Shown: in pieces, positions 21,540 to 33,682 of the stretch
Layout of the letters: each line of letters opens with the position of its first letter
Numbering within the stretch: the stretch's first letter is position 1
From: Ischnura elegans
Lineage: Eukaryota > Arthropoda > Insecta > Odonata > Coenagrionidae
Reading direction: 5' to 3'
Assembly: GCF_921293095.1 (NCBI RefSeq)
Contig: NC_060250.1
Span: 12,666,001-12,730,000 of the forward strand
Length of the DNA: 64,000 nt
Notes under the pieces: model-generated
What the model was told of the DNA's origin: nothing
Database searches by the model: none
The model's input: the letters and a program-made list of their open reading frames with translations, nothing else
Program-made: the position numbers and the translations under genes

Positions 21540-21790
21540 ATGGTGAGTGAACAGAGGAAACTTTTAAGAGGTGAGGAAAAGATTTGGCAGAAGCGAGTAC
21601 TAATCGGGGACGGACTCAGAAAACTGTCTTAGAGGGAATTATGTCAGTTATGATGCGAGGAAGAGAGTGACAGATTATATAGTAAGAATGACGGCGAATA
21701 TGCCTTTTTGTATATTAAAGAGAGAGGTTCTAAGTGATGTGAAGTGAATTCTCCATAAAAACCAACCGACACCCTTGGATTACCTTTAAC
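21540..21790 (+). mobile_element. Degenerate LINE 3' end (family A)
   Basis: The sequence starts with an MVSEQR-like counterpart of the family MVGEER motif. It passes through a WQKRVLIGDGL segment equivalent to WMEGVLSGEGML and ends in an LYIKERG region equivalent to ELKRE. Stops and frameshifts throughout. Same orientation and extent as the tandem copies at 8 kb. Confidence 0.6.
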
Positions 21791-21999
21791 TCCATTAACA
21801 ATTTATAATTGTTTTGCTGGCAGCGTCATATACGTATCGCTTCGGGGGGCATCGCGTCGCGGGTCGCCGACCCCTCGTTTTTTTAAAGAAACGCAAAACG
21901 AGGTTGGAGTAAATATTTTTTTTGAAAGTGGAGCATTGCTGTTCTCTCATGCACTCCTCAGTCCCTCCGTAAACAATGTCACGAATGTAGCCGTGAGGA

Positions 22000-22230
22000 G
22001 GTGACTCCAGAGTGGGTGAAGGTGGGAGGAGAGATCTCCGTTGCTGTTTTGTTTTTTCTCCGCCTTCTTTTTCCCGCCGACAGGGCGCGCGCCCTTCGGG
22101 GTTATGGCTGCCGGGGCGTGTGCCGTTGTTTCCTTCCGTTCGTGACCCGTTTTTCGTGCTCCTCTCTCCCGCACCCGACGTGGATGCGGCACTCAAGAAG
22201 TGCAGTGGATGGGGATGGACGCGCTCAACC
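22000..22230. other. G/C-rich patch
   Basis: CpG-containing, with overlapping short ORFs on both strands and no recognisable protein. Confidence 0.4.
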
Positions 22231-22497
22231 GTAAACAATGGAATGCCGAGGATGACCACTCGCCAGGAGAAATAAAAAAAATTGCGCATCTGGCCATCTT
22301 GAGAATCACCTCGCTCTATTAAAGTACTCGGAAAATTGCGCAAATTAGAATGCTTTTCCTCACAGCATAATTTAGAATGAGGTTGCGACGTAAAACGTTG
22401 ATTATTTCGACCCCAGAAGGCAGTTTTTTTACCTCCAAATGCACTGGTACATAAATCGAATTTTCCCCGTTTTCCAATTCAATTTACATGAAAGTCG

Positions 22498-22790
22498 GCC
22501 TCGTGGCAGCCTACTGGGTAGAACGCTTGGCTACGGACCGATGGGTCTCGGGTTCAAAGGTCGGATGAAATCTTCGGGAATGGCTTCCCAGAACGGAGGC
22601 TTGGCATGAATCCAGTTCCGACATAAATGATAATTATATAGATATTTTGCCGAACGGGTAGGTGAGGGAATTCGTTTTACCCCTGAACAATAATGGACTT
22701 AATCACATGCTTGGCGGAACTTCGTTAGCGCATTTCCTTTGCATTTCCTTTTTATTTTAATTACGTTTGGTATCATAATACCCCTCCCAC
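22498..22790 (+). mobile_element. tRNA-headed SINE with LINE-B-like tail
   Basis: The head has an A-box-like GTGGCAGCCTACTGGG (22503-22518) and a B-box-like GGGTTCAAAGG (22550-22560), about 45 bases apart as in tRNA-derived SINEs. From about 22605 the sequence aligns with the 3' part of LINE family B: a CCAG-TTCCGACA box, then ATAGATATTTTGCCGA, and GTAGGT...TTAGCGCATT. This fits a SINE whose tail was borrowed from its partner LINE. A tRNA-like sequence simply lying next to a LINE fragment cannot be excluded. Confidence 0.6.
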
Positions 22791-23206
22791 CACTTGGCCA
22801 TAGAGGCAGCTTGTAGATGATTGTGTGGTATTCACTCGCCTAGGGGTTAGTATGGGGTGAGCTCTACCTCACCTATCCAAAACAACCTTCGTGTTGAATC
22901 ATTGAGTTAGTCATAGTCCACGGCTGCCTTCAGCTTGCTTTCAACGATCAGAATTCTATTGTTTTCGGTCGAGTGGAAGTCAATTGCATTCCGCTAATCA
23001 CTGCCAATTAGAGTGTTTCAGTCCTCTCGTGTGCCTCCAAGATGTTTAAGAAAACGCACTCGCAAATCCTTCCTTGTTTATCCGCCTCTCTCCCCTCGAG
23101 TCCTTCCGCCGCAAGCGGTGTCGCTACGGGGTGTTGGCGGCTCAGTTGTTCCTCGGGAAGCGCTCCTTGCTGGCGCCGGGGTTAAACCCTTTTACATCTA
23201 CATACT

Positions 23207-23480
23207 ACCTCGAAAGCCGTCTCAATAGGCGTGTGGTGGGGGTGTTAGGGCACGAAAACGAATAAAAAGGAAATGCTTTAACACATTTCCACCTATTGTG
23301 TATTAAAGTCCGTAATTGTTCCGGGAAAAAACGAATTTATATACCTACTCCTTGGTCAAAATACCTTCTCGAATCATCATTTATGCAGGACTTGGAAATG
23401 TTATGGGGTTCCGATGTGTAATGTTCTCTGTATAACTCTGAAAGATATCCAATCTCAATTACTCTAGCAATCTATTATCC
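23207..23480 (-). mobile_element. LINE family B 3' end fragment
   Basis: Minus-strand sequence is homologous to 11579-11860: it ends in the family hairpin (23207-23242), and upstream carries CGGAACCCCATAAC, a TCCTGCAT/CGAGAAGGTATTTT box and AATTGAGATTGGATATCTTTC. Frame is broken by several stops. It is a short 3' truncation. Confidence 0.75.
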
Positions 23481-23527
23481 TTTTTCGTTTCTTTTGCTTC
23501 TCTTTACTATGGGGGACTATGCCTTAG

Positions 23528-23924
23528 CCCCTTGCGCTGTAATGACGAGTCTAGCTCGTCATGAACTTGCGATGCCAAACCGCGCAATGACGAGTGTATC
23601 TCGTCATCGGATTTTCATTGGTTTATCACTATTTTGAGGAAAAATATAATTATTTTGAAAGCTTAAAAATGTTAAAACATTCATAGTTTACATAAATAAT
23701 TCATATTTCATGAAACGTGATGCATTGGAAGGATTAAAATGATTTTATTCGAGTGGCGATAGCTGTGTTCTCCATGTTCAATAATCACATTTTATTTCAC
23801 GGTTCCACATTTATTACAAATTACAAAATATCATTTCACTACCCACCATTTAAAAGAGAACCACAGAAAAAATAAATGGAGAATAGGAGTACGATATTCA
23901 GAAAACTAATCGAAGGGGAAGGGG
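23528..23924. mobile_element. TTAA-flanked piggyBac-like element, short copy
   Basis: This 397-bp relative of the 14775-16162 element has the same CCCC start, the tandem ATGACGAG/CTCGTCAT hairpins, about 320 bp of shared AT-rich interior, and an AAGGGG end followed by TTAA (23925-23928). The left flank is TTAG (23524-23527), one base off TTAA. It lacks the 990-bp segment and the EEP fragment, as expected of an internally deleted MITE. Confidence 0.72.
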
Positions 23925-24149
23925 TTAATGTTTCCCTCTATTACGATTCCTCCGTGGGCCTAAGTCTCCACGCGAATCAAGCTGGAATTTCATGTAAATG
24001 TATCGTATTCCTGTAGCCCACTCTTGGAGGACGTGAGACATGGGTTTTCTGTAAAGGCCGGGTGCTTAATTCAAGTGGAGTGCGGGCCAGAAGGTCTTCG
24101 TACTTGAGCTCATCTCCTTGACCTCCAGTAATGTATTCCACGGAGGACG

Positions 24150-24440
24150 ACGTCGGCCCGTTGGATGCATCTTTATGCTCGCCCTTCCCGTCCCCGGAAC
24201 ATGCATACATATATATCCGACCCGAGACCTCCTTTCCCTCCACGGCCGCGCTCCTTCCTTTGTTTCCATGATGGCGGTCGGTCAGGGGGCGCAGGTGGAG
24301 ATTCCAGAGCAAGGATCGTTTCGGGATCGTTTCGGGGGGTTGGGGACTCGGCCCGTTTCTTCACTTGCGGAATAAAAACCTCCCTTCCCCCTCTCTCCCC
24401 CCTGAGGTGGCCCGGGGGGCGGTTGGGGAAGGGTTTATCA
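24150..24440. other. G/C-rich patch
   Basis: CpG-rich with C runs and G runs. Overlapping ORFs on both strands are Arg/Pro/Ser-rich with no domain. Confidence 0.4.
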
Positions 24441-24538
24441 GCTCGGAAACGAAATGGATCGTCCTTTCACTCTGTTTATCGTCGCTCCCCGCGTAATCCT
24501 TAAGCTGGGATTACTCGTCGTAGTGGACTGCCATAGCC

Positions 24539-25280
24539 CGACTCGTGTACGTGTGGACAGGGAAGAGGGCACGAATCGATGGAGGTCTTCATCAAATCTA
24601 TTCCAGCGAAGTTGCAGCAGCTCAACTTGGAACGTATTAGGAATCGACCGTCATGGATCTTCGGAAATAAACGATGTGTGGATCTGCGGAGATTCATGCG
24701 TGGAGTGGAATTTTTCCACACTGAAATAAGTACTTGCAATTTTCCAACTATTATAAAATTTATTGCGACCTAGGTTTAGATAATACTATCTTCAAGGTTA
24801 ATTCATCATTTTCTTCAACTTGAGGATTATGTAGTGACATTAAAACCGAGGAAGTAATAGATTTTATCCATTGTTTCACCTTGAAAATTATGTAGTAACA
24901 TTGAAATCCAGATCGAAATAAATTTTATAATCGTGTAAAATTGCAAGTTTTATTCCAATTTAGGTTATGGTTATACATCACAAGCAGAAAATGTTGATTT
25001 AACTACGCAGGCAAAGAATACAATTTTACATTGCTCATTTTATTTGTTAATAAGAGTCGATGATTGTCACATTATTTATTTTGTCACATTATTTAGCCAA
25101 AATTTATTCCAATTTTCACATGAACATGAGGAGATGAAATTATTGTCCCTTCGCAGCCATCACTTCCTTTGTCTCACTACCTTTTCCATCATGGAACGCA
25201 TTGGCACTCCCGGGACGCTTCTGAGTAGATAGCTGGAACGAGATATCGCTGCGGTGCTAACTGCTGTAGCAGTCTGCTGC
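24539..25280 (+). repeat. Dispersed repeat copy 1 (about 740 bp)
   Basis: Homologous to 34806-35365. Both copies start with CGACTCGTGT and an AGCACGAATCGAT-type box (G in place of A in this copy), share an AAAATGTTGAT-TAACT box in the middle, and end with CTTCGCAGCCATCACTT, an ACGCATTG-CA-CC box and GCTGTAGCAG. This copy contains an additional hammerhead-bearing Penelope-like segment in the middle. No coding frame recognised. Confidence 0.78.
24715..24960. mobile_element. Penelope-like ends: one inverted pair plus a tandem core
   Basis: Three hammerhead-like cores lie close together: minus strand 24769-24797 (CTTGAAGA, short stem, TAAACC), plus strand 24818-24847 (CTTGAGGA, ATG...CAT stem, AAAACC) and plus strand 24879-24909 (CTTGAAAA, ATG...CAT stem, GAAAT). 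The first two form an inverted pair and the last two a direct tandem with ~61-base spacing. Each core has at least one changed base, so self-cleavage is doubtful. A diverged partner of the first arm occurs at 32645-32720. Confidence 0.55.
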
Positions 25281-25777
25281 GGCACGTGAACCAGGATTAA
25301 TGCTTCGCGAGTCCGTTCTTCGGATTTTGCCGCAGCCGAGTGTGTGTATTTCTCAGCAGAGAGTGTGTTGGTGTGATGCATTTGTCCCCGCGTTCTTTTT
25401 TGTGACATTTTTTTTATTCCTCCCATTTGGCAGCATTGAGAATCGCTTGACACGGAAATGCAGAGGATGATCGCGACTTGGGGTCCCCGATTCAAGGCGC
25501 GGAAATCCATTGCCAGAGAAGTCCGCATTACTTAAAAATTCGCCAGCGAGACCATCTCTCTCTGCATTGGCTCGTGAGTGCGATTTCACGCGACGGGTCG
25601 AACCTGTGATAGGATAAGAATTCGTTTGACGGAGACTTCTAGCTATTTCGTTAGTTTGACACATTAGTATCTACTCCCTTCATGCATTCTATATTTTAAA
25701 TATTATCGTTATCAATTAATGGAATTATTCACCGAATGTTTGTTTTTTGTTGGATGATATACCGGCGATGTATATTT

Positions 25778-25970
25778 GCCGGCCTTGGTGGCGGTGGGTA
25801 TAAGTCCTGGCCTGTCAAACTCAAAGGTCGCGTGTTCGATTCCGGCTTGGGTAGGTCGCCCTCATCCAGGCCATGGTTATACGTGTACGTTTAATTGTTA
25901 AATGTTATGACAGCCCCGATGTTACGGCCAAGTAAGGCTGTTTACAGTGGTGTGGCATTAAATAAAAAGT
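25778..25970 (+). mobile_element. tRNA-derived SINE
   Basis: An A-box-like TTGGTGGCGGTGGGTATAAG (from 25785) and a B-box-like TGTTCGATTCC (25833-25843) give an internal RNA polymerase III promoter of tRNA spacing. A GGTCGCCCTCATCC body follows, then CAAGTAAGGCTGTTTACAGTG and an A-rich AAATAAAAAGTAAAAAATT tail. No second copy is present in the window. Confidence 0.78.
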
Positions 25971-26197
25971 AAAAAATTAATAAAAAATTCGTATTTTCAT
26001 AAATACCTACTCGATCTTGGGCATCAATTCTTTCGTGGCTCATTCATCTGAAGTGATTACTTTTATTTGTGCAGTCGTTAAGTCTTTTTTTATGATTGAT
26101 GAAGCTCCAAAGACTACGGTCTCAATGCATTTTATAACACTGCTATTGCTTTTATGCTCATGACCTTTTTTCTTTTAGAAAAAACTTGTTTTTTTAC

Positions 26198-26455
26198 CAG
26201 TGGCGCCGACTCCATGGGGCCTGAGGGGACCGAGCCCCCTCAAAAATTCATTATGGGTCTTAGGAAAAAATCTGTCAGGCTTGTTGATTTTCCACGGAGC
26301 GTCCAGATATCGAGATTCGAGTTATTAGGGTTATAATGTTGATCATATGACTCTTCTAAAATGCTTAAAAAAACTTAAAACTCACTACTTATAAAATTTC
26401 CCGGGGCAAGATACCCGGTTTGGGCCCCCCAATATTTTTTAAGTCGGCATCTCTG
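26198..26455. mobile_element. hAT-type MITE (258 bp)
   Basis: Terminal repeats CAGTGGCGCCGACT (left) and CAGAGATGCCGACT (right, complemented) have the CAG start typical of hAT elements. The 8-bp flanks TTTTTTAC (26190-26197) and TTTTTCAC (26456-26463) differ at one base, consistent with the 8-bp hAT target duplication. The interior has subterminal C/G-runs and no transposase. Confidence 0.8.
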
Positions 26456-29400
26456 TTTTTCACTCGGAATATTTTAGAACTAAGAATTTCTCGGCATTCT
26501 ACTAAGTGTGGGTAATGACCGGTTCAAATGGGCATTAACCCGATGAAGTTCAAAGTCACTTTCAGGTTGCTTAGGTGTCTCATTATTCGTATTATCCCTA
26601 AAAATGCTGCAAACTTTGTTAATTCTCCGCAGTAGCCTCCCTAAAATATGAGGGAGGATGAAGGAAGGAGTGCGTACTAATGAATTTTAAGAAATTAGCT
26701 TCTGATGAGAAAGCGCTCCTTCGCTCCTTCAACGTCGAGATGCATTAAGAAGGGAATTTCTCGTGTGATGTGATAGACTGAATCATAAATGACTTAAAAG
26801 GCTTAAAACATCTCTTAGTGCTGGTATTTTCTTTCCTGCTTAAAACGCTGGTAAAAACCAGATAACTTTTATGCTTAAAATGATTTTAATATATTAAGAC
26901 GTAATTTTATTAAAATTCTTTCCTTGGGGTTTGGGTTGATATTTTGGTACATAGAACACGCTGGTATTATAAATATTTATTATTATCTTTTACCAACAGC
27001 GTGGTTCTTGGAATGAATTTTTTAATTGGACTCTCAGCTATCGTAACATTCAATTTTTTTTTCTAATATGAAAACCGGAATAGTAATGATGGATGAATAA
27101 AGTTCATTAATACTAAAAATACCTAGCAATAAATAGCAATGAGCGTTGGTGCTGATTGAGGTAATGATTAAATAGTTTTACTTTGAAATAGAGAGAAAAG
27201 AGGACATTTTTAATAGATAAGGACAGGGAATTCAAATGGTCTTAACCAGAGATAAGAAAAGATTTTACAAGTATTTGTCTTATGTGTGAGCCCAATATTT
27301 CTAATTTTTATTATTCACTGCAGTTTTTATTTCCTAATCATTCATAAATTTTCTTGATAGCCCATATTTTTACGCAGGCTTAGCATGATAAGAATACATG
27401 GTTTTCCTGTCGAATTGACCGTAGGAAGAGATCGCGTTTTCCACCAGGTGAATGTGCTGATTGTTATCAAAATTTCGAAGGCGTTCGTTATTTGCCATCT
27501 TCTTCGAGGTGATCTACCTTAAAATGATGGCAGATAGCGCCCTCAAAACGTAGGCACCCATAAAACCGTTTTCACAGTGATAAACCCGAGAAATCTACAT
27601 TAAACCAAAATACTGGATTTTTGCTTGGATTTCTCTCGCTGCTATAGTTCTTTCACTTGAAACGATAATTAGATATGTTACATAATTATCTAAAAATGTT
27701 GAGTTACTCGCGTTAAATATTTGTGATATTTCGAAAAGATCTCGTTTTTATCCGATGTCACTACATAATGACTAATATGATGAAATATATACGTCTATTC
27801 ACGTGGTAGTACAATTTGTGGGTGAATGCTAGACACTGTGCTCAAAGACATTGTGCTCAAATTTCATTTAATATTATATCCCTTTCCATACACATTCTAA
27901 CTGTTTACATAATCCTGTACTCTACATCAAAAATACTGACGCAGATATTTTCTTTATACAGCGGAATTTAGTTCCCCCTAATCTTCCTTCATTCGCATAA
28001 TGTCCTATTTTATTCAAATGTCTCGTGGTTGACTGATGAATATCAGAGTTTCATGTGAAAATGATTTTATTATGTGTTAAATTATAATGTGCCATTGTTG
28101 AGGCTACCGCGAAACCCAACTTCAGTTTTATCCTTATTTTTCCACATTTCACTACAATTACATTGTTTAAAAATGCAGTCAAGTGATATTTTTTTAAACC
28201 CTTAATAGATCTTCTAACGCACAATTTAGGGCCGATGTTCCTGCCGTATTTTTACCTCCGCTAAGTGCTACAAAACGGATTTTGAAACTATATTACTTTT
28301 TATGAATTGATATCATAAATCAAACGATCACTATAATTCACTTAAGTCAAGGAGCCCTTTTTAATGACTCCTTTAGCTGGGTATGCTTTGCAACATCAAT
28401 TGGAATTACGCACTCTTTAACTTTTAGCCCGTATTCTTTTTACGCCGTTTTTACTTGTGGTGGAATTTTGTTTTTCAATTTTGTGATAGCAAAACATTAT
28501 ATCCGCAAGGAAAACTTTTATTATCTCTGACACCACCTGCTGCACATTGCATTTCTTTCGGATGGTAACATTTTTCATGGTTCCACTCAGTCGGGACATC
28601 ATTAGGACCGTAGAAACCCTTAAAAAATTGTGAAATTTGCTGCTTTTGAAACCTTCGAATGACGGAAACTCACTTCCTTCACTCGAGAGGGTTCCGCAGT
28701 GGAGCGAATCGGGTTTCCAATTGCATTTGCGGAATAGCCTCGTTTTCAGCCCATATGTCCTCCCGGACTATCTGCATACCTGACCTTGGTTGGTACGTAC
28801 CCAATGATAGCTGGTTTTGAGAATCCAGGAAAATTTCTCGGCTTAATTAAACTAGTTATCCATACGCGATCCCGGTCTTTCTAATTGGTCTTAGACGGTG
28901 AAGTTTTCATTCCCTTATCATGCCTAGATTTTTGTCCGTAATTTTTACGGGCGTATTCTCGATTCCTAATGAGATTTTCCACATAGCAGGGTTACTAATT
29001 GTTGAGGAAATTTCTGGATTTCAAGTGAGATGATTTGAACTGGCAGGAGATAATGCAGGGTATCTCATGTTATCCTATACTCACACATAAAAATTCCTTC
29101 TTCAATTAAAATTTCGGGTCTTCTCGACACGGCAATCATCGAGTACTTAGCGACTAAGGTCAGGCATATTTTGTCCTCTCTTTTTATGTCTTGTCGTTTT
29201 GCAGTTGGGGCGTAGTACTCCGGGAACAGTTCTACGTACAAGAATATGTAATTCGCGGTAATTTGGAATATTTAAATATTTCTACCTGATTTGCCACATT
29301 TTTCTTTTTTGATCTCTAAGTTTGGGTCTACTTGGGCATTAAACCGCGCTGTTTGTTGTATAAAAATAATGTGGATCTAATTCCAGCCGAGAGAATTTGG

Positions 29401-31330
29401 CCCTTTACTTTGGGTTTGGGAATTTTGGAGCTTAAACTGGCTAGGACGTGTTCAATGCTTTTGAAGGACATATATTTGGAGATGTGTGTTGATTTTGATT
29501 TAAAATAATATTTGGACACTCTTTAATGACTTACATATGGAACACCCTTTAATTATTACAAATTTAGATATGCATGAAAGAATTCAATACTATAGTCATT
29601 GAAAATCTCGTCAGGGGACTGACGTAGTACCAAATGAAGTTCACCGTTGGAGAACGTCTCCGAAGAAGCCCTAGTCATGTATCTCGTGTAGTTCGGGACA
29701 CTTCAGAATGAAAACTATGTTTACTACCCTCAGATTTATAAATGCACTTTGCCAAGCCGTTGTTTGCATTGTTAGAACTTTCATTGGTGAACTGAACTTT
29801 ACTTTCTGCTATAACTTTGCTTTTTTATTGAGGTGTAAAATCATTATTTAAAGATTAATCGAAAAATGTATTTCTCCATTTAAGTAAACTTATTTACCTA
29901 CGCCAATAGAGAGTGAATTAAATCACTTAAATTATAAGGCATGTTATAAAATAATAGAGAGAATGGTAATAAAATATGAAATAATATGTTAAGTATTTCG
30001 TGTTGAGGTAAAGGAAGACACAGCTAAGACACCGTGTTTTGAGTGCCACGCTGAATGGGATTAAAATCAAGTGTGTCTATGGACGGATGGTGAAAATTCT
30101 ACGGATCAGATAAAACTCTGAATGACTCCCGACCAAAAAAAAACAGGTGAGCGATTCTCTCCTCGATATAATCGGCAAGATAAATGAACTGTTTGATCTA
30201 TAGATTGTGGGATGGCCTGGCATTCCAATGCTCAAATCGCGTGAAAAATAAATGCCAGATGAGTAATGTGTGTAAAAAAAAGAATATATATTCGCGAGCG
30301 GACTTTCACTAAGCTGTCAAAGAAAAGCCCACGGGCGAAGGCATTCGGCGTGCAGAGATAAATCAGATTTAAGTCTTTAATAATAAAATGAAAAAATAAA
30401 AATTCGTTGCTCGCGCAATCCTTTATGGTTTTAATCTAATTTATAGCGTAAGCTTAGCACTCTAATCGATTTTTACATCCCGGAAATTATGACCCCACTC
30501 ACATGAAAATGGAAACGGCACTGCTTTTTCCCTAAATATCAATATTTGATTTAACTAATTTGGTTTATGATTTTATACATTTCTTAAGTTTCACTTATTG
30601 GCAGTAAATATTTCTCAATAAAATTATATCCGTCTGTTAATCGTCTATGTTAAACTATCAGAAGGATAAGTTCATTTGAACACAGAATTTAATGTGCTAC
30701 CTTTTTGCCGTCATAGATTTACTTATACCTAGTTTCTTAAATTAGCTGTAATTCCGTGATAATAATCCAAAACTCCAATTTTCGTTCGGATATATTCAAC
30801 GAAACAAAAATGATTTAATCAGATGCAAGGATATTATTCGATTCTTGATTCTTTTTTCAGTGACTTTGCGTCTTTTTCGTTAATAGTCATCTCTGTTAGA
30901 TGGACTGCAACATATAATTTTTATCATTTATTGTGTATAGATATTAAAGTGATATTTTTAGAAACATTAGCGTTGTAATTGTTGCTCAAGGATAAATTCA
31001 GTACAGCTGTTCAATTAAAATGTAGCAGAATGTTCCAAACCAGGAAGGCCATGGAAGGGTGAAGTCGTTGATCGATCACAACACAAGTCTTACCTGTTGT
31101 TTTAGCCTCCCTGTGGCTGTTGATGTTTTCTGCGATACCGAATGATTTTTGTTTGTGAAGTGGAAACACTATCGGCTGCGGGCGGAGACGGAGTTCATCT
31201 AGGGGGCACGTAAATCCACCCGCAAAGCTACGTTGCAAGGAAAGAACTTTTGCTGGATATTGTGGAAATCGACTCAATAGATTAAAATGGAAGAGAAGAT
31301 GGATAAGGGAATGATGTGAATTGTGCCTAA
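26456..31330. other. Long AT-rich stretch without recognised feature
   Basis: No ORF above 88 codons and none with recognisable motifs. The only structure noted is a CCTCCC/GGGAGG inverted repeat near 26636-26657. It may be unique intergenic or intronic DNA. Confidence 0.5.
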
Positions 31331-31527
31331 AAGATGTGAGAACTTTATTTATTTATTTTAATTATATGGTACATGCATAGCAAGACTGCAAATTTAGAGT
31401 GCACTTATAACAACTAAAAATTAAATAATTAAACTAATTAACATTAATCGAACAAAAAAACGAAGCAGAAAACCGGTTACCGTGGCCACAATTTCGATAT
31501 TTATCGAGTTGTATAGTAACTGTCGTC

Positions 31528-31798
31528 ATTGGCGTAGCCAAGAATTTCGTTCGGAGGGGGGGGGAGGTCCAAAACCAGGGGTGAAAATTGTTGAAAACAG
31601 GCAACTAAGTTGAGGGTTTTAAACTAATTTTAACACTTTGCATGATCTAAAAAACTTCATTTGTCAAAAGAAACATTTTGTAAATTCATGATTTTTCAAT
31701 ATTTTTTCTTTTATTAAGGAGAATAATTGTTTTTTTAGATTTCGGGGGGGGGGGGGGAGGTTTTTGACCCCCCGGGCGCACGCTGGCTGCGACGCTGA
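31528..31798. mobile_element. hAT-like MITE with G-rich subterminal tract
   Basis: The left end reads ATTGGCGTAGCCAAG followed by a G tract. The right end, complemented, reads TCAGCGTCGCAGCCAG after a 14-G run (31744-31757). The 8-bp flanks CTGTCGTC (31520-31527) and CTGTGGTC (31799-31806) match at seven positions. The TGGCGTAGCCA-type end is common among arthropod hAT MITEs. Non-coding. Confidence 0.7.
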
Positions 31799-32639
31799 CT
31801 GTGGTCTTATTATTTAATTATTAGTGATTTATTACTTTTTTGTTTCTTACTTATTAGTTAATTGTGCGTTAAATATGCCTGGTGAGTAAAATTTTTAATT
31901 GGCTACGAAAACGGAACAATATCAGCGGGGTGGGAATTTATCAGGAGGGAAAGTCTGTAGAATAATATTTATACGACTACATAATGGGTTGAAAGCTCGG
32001 GAAAGGCTTTTGCGCCGAGATGCACCCGCGGTATTAGTGGCTATTGATGGAGCTCTGCAGGCTATCTATTGTGACGAACACATTCTTGTGGGCAGTTATA
32101 GACGAAAGGTGGAAATCAATACTCGCGCTCCTGAATGCACTCTCATTTGAACGGGCGGGAGGGTTGTCTTTGGTCAAGTTCGATAGTTCGTGCGTCGATC
32201 AAATGGGAAATGGCACATAGGCAGGCGCGTCGTGGGAGGCCATAGGTCTGTCTACACGGGGGGCAGAGGGGGTATTGGTTTTGCAATGGGGCCACGCCAT
32301 CAAGGCAGGTCTCGTTCGGGGGAAGGGAAGCATTTGGGATGGCGTTGGGGAGATGGTTAGGGCGTTCACCGCCGGGATATGGGCATTGCCCCGCCCGCGG
32401 ATCGTTCCTACTCTCGGCGAGACGAAGACGGAACTCATACCCGAGATAACGATCACGCCCCGAAATGCGTACTATCCGCTGAAATAGTCGCTACCAGCAT
32501 CCCCGTTCCCCCACGCCTCCTATCACGACAAAGGAGACGTAAATGCCCTCTTGGTGAAATGTAATACTTAGTTCAGAGCGTTCCGTTGCAGTTCTTGTAA
32601 GCATGAGCTGTGGTGTGAGAAAGATCCAATTAAATCCGC

Positions 32640-32765
32640 GGCATTGAAATAAACGCTTGCGATTTTCCGCGATTATAAACTTATATTCTGATCCAGGTTT
32701 CGATATTACTAAATCGAAACATAAGTCGGAATAAAAGATTCTAATCGTGAAAAATTGTGTATATT
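32640..32765. mobile_element. Penelope-like end remnant
   Basis: The 32645-32720 part matches 24721-24795 in order (TGAAATAA, CTTGC-ATTTTCC, ATTATAAA, GA-CCAGGTTT). A minus-strand ATATCGAAACC box at 32693-32706 is the final box of a hammerhead-like core; the first box is lost. Confidence 0.45.
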
Positions 32766-33379
32766 CCTTCAAGTTGGTTCTTCTGATTAAATCCGGTATT
32801 CTCACTCGAAACAAATACCGTTTGTAAAATTAATTTTTGTACTTTTTTGGTGACTTAAACCTACTTTTTGTTACACCCAAAAGACCCCACGAGTACGCGA
32901 TTCACCTTACGAATCCATTCTTAAGCCTCAATCTTCAACAAATGAAAGAAGCGGAGAGTTCGTTCCTCGATTCGAAGTGAACCAAGAATATAATAGCACA
33001 TTATGTAAAATCATCTTTAAAAAAACTTATTTTATTTAAGGTATTCATTACGATCGTCAATCCGAATGAATAACATCATTTGCGGTAACGATTCTCCAAA
33101 TATAGCGTAATCAGTGGCTTAGTATTTAGAAATGTGAGTTGTCTAAAATAATCTTCATCTTTACACTCTAAAATTTAGCAACTATTATTAAGAACTTGAG
33201 ATACGGAAGAAGAGTTTAAAAAATCTCGTTGATAAAATTTAGAAGGTATTCCCGGAAAATTTCCAAAATCTCTTTTATTTTCTCATTCAGCATTGTTATT
33301 GCAAAGGATTCGAAGGCAATGTGGAAATATAAGAGCTTTGTTACATTAGAAGATTATATTGGAGCTATATCTTTGGGGA

Positions 33380-33682
33380 TCGGTTTGGTGTGGTGGCTAG
33401 AGTGTTGGCTTCCCACCTGGTGGGCTCGGGTTCGAAAACCGACGGTGGCAGATAATTTTCTGAGACTGGCCGATCCGTGCTTGAATGTTGTGTCGAGGGC
33501 ATTTCAAGCGCAACACTCCGTCCGTCGGATGGGACGTTAAGCCGTGGTGCCCCTGGCGCCTTTCGTGAAGAGCAGGCTAATGCCGACGCCGGGTTTTTTT
33601 TCCACCCTTCCTTACCTACCCTTCCCTCATTTCGCAAATGACCTCAGCTGTCGATCGCCTCCTCCAAATACCATACCATACC
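33380..33682 (+). mobile_element. tRNA-derived SINE, full-length-like copy
   Basis: The head has an A-box-like TGGTGTGGTGGCTAGAGTG (from 33386) and a B-box GGGTTCGAAAACC (33428-33440). The body contains CAACACTCCGTCCGTCGGAT, GGGACGTTAAGC, GAGCAGGCTAATGCCGACGC and GCAAATGACCTCAGCTGTCG. It ends in an ATACCATACCATACC tail. A second, head-truncated copy lies in inverse orientation at 35691-35920. Confidence 0.85.

Noticed and set aside
18276-22864. GGGGTGAGCTC word at 18276, 18603 and 22854
   Set aside because: Only 11 bases are shared exactly with weak flank similarity, so no repeat family could be supported.
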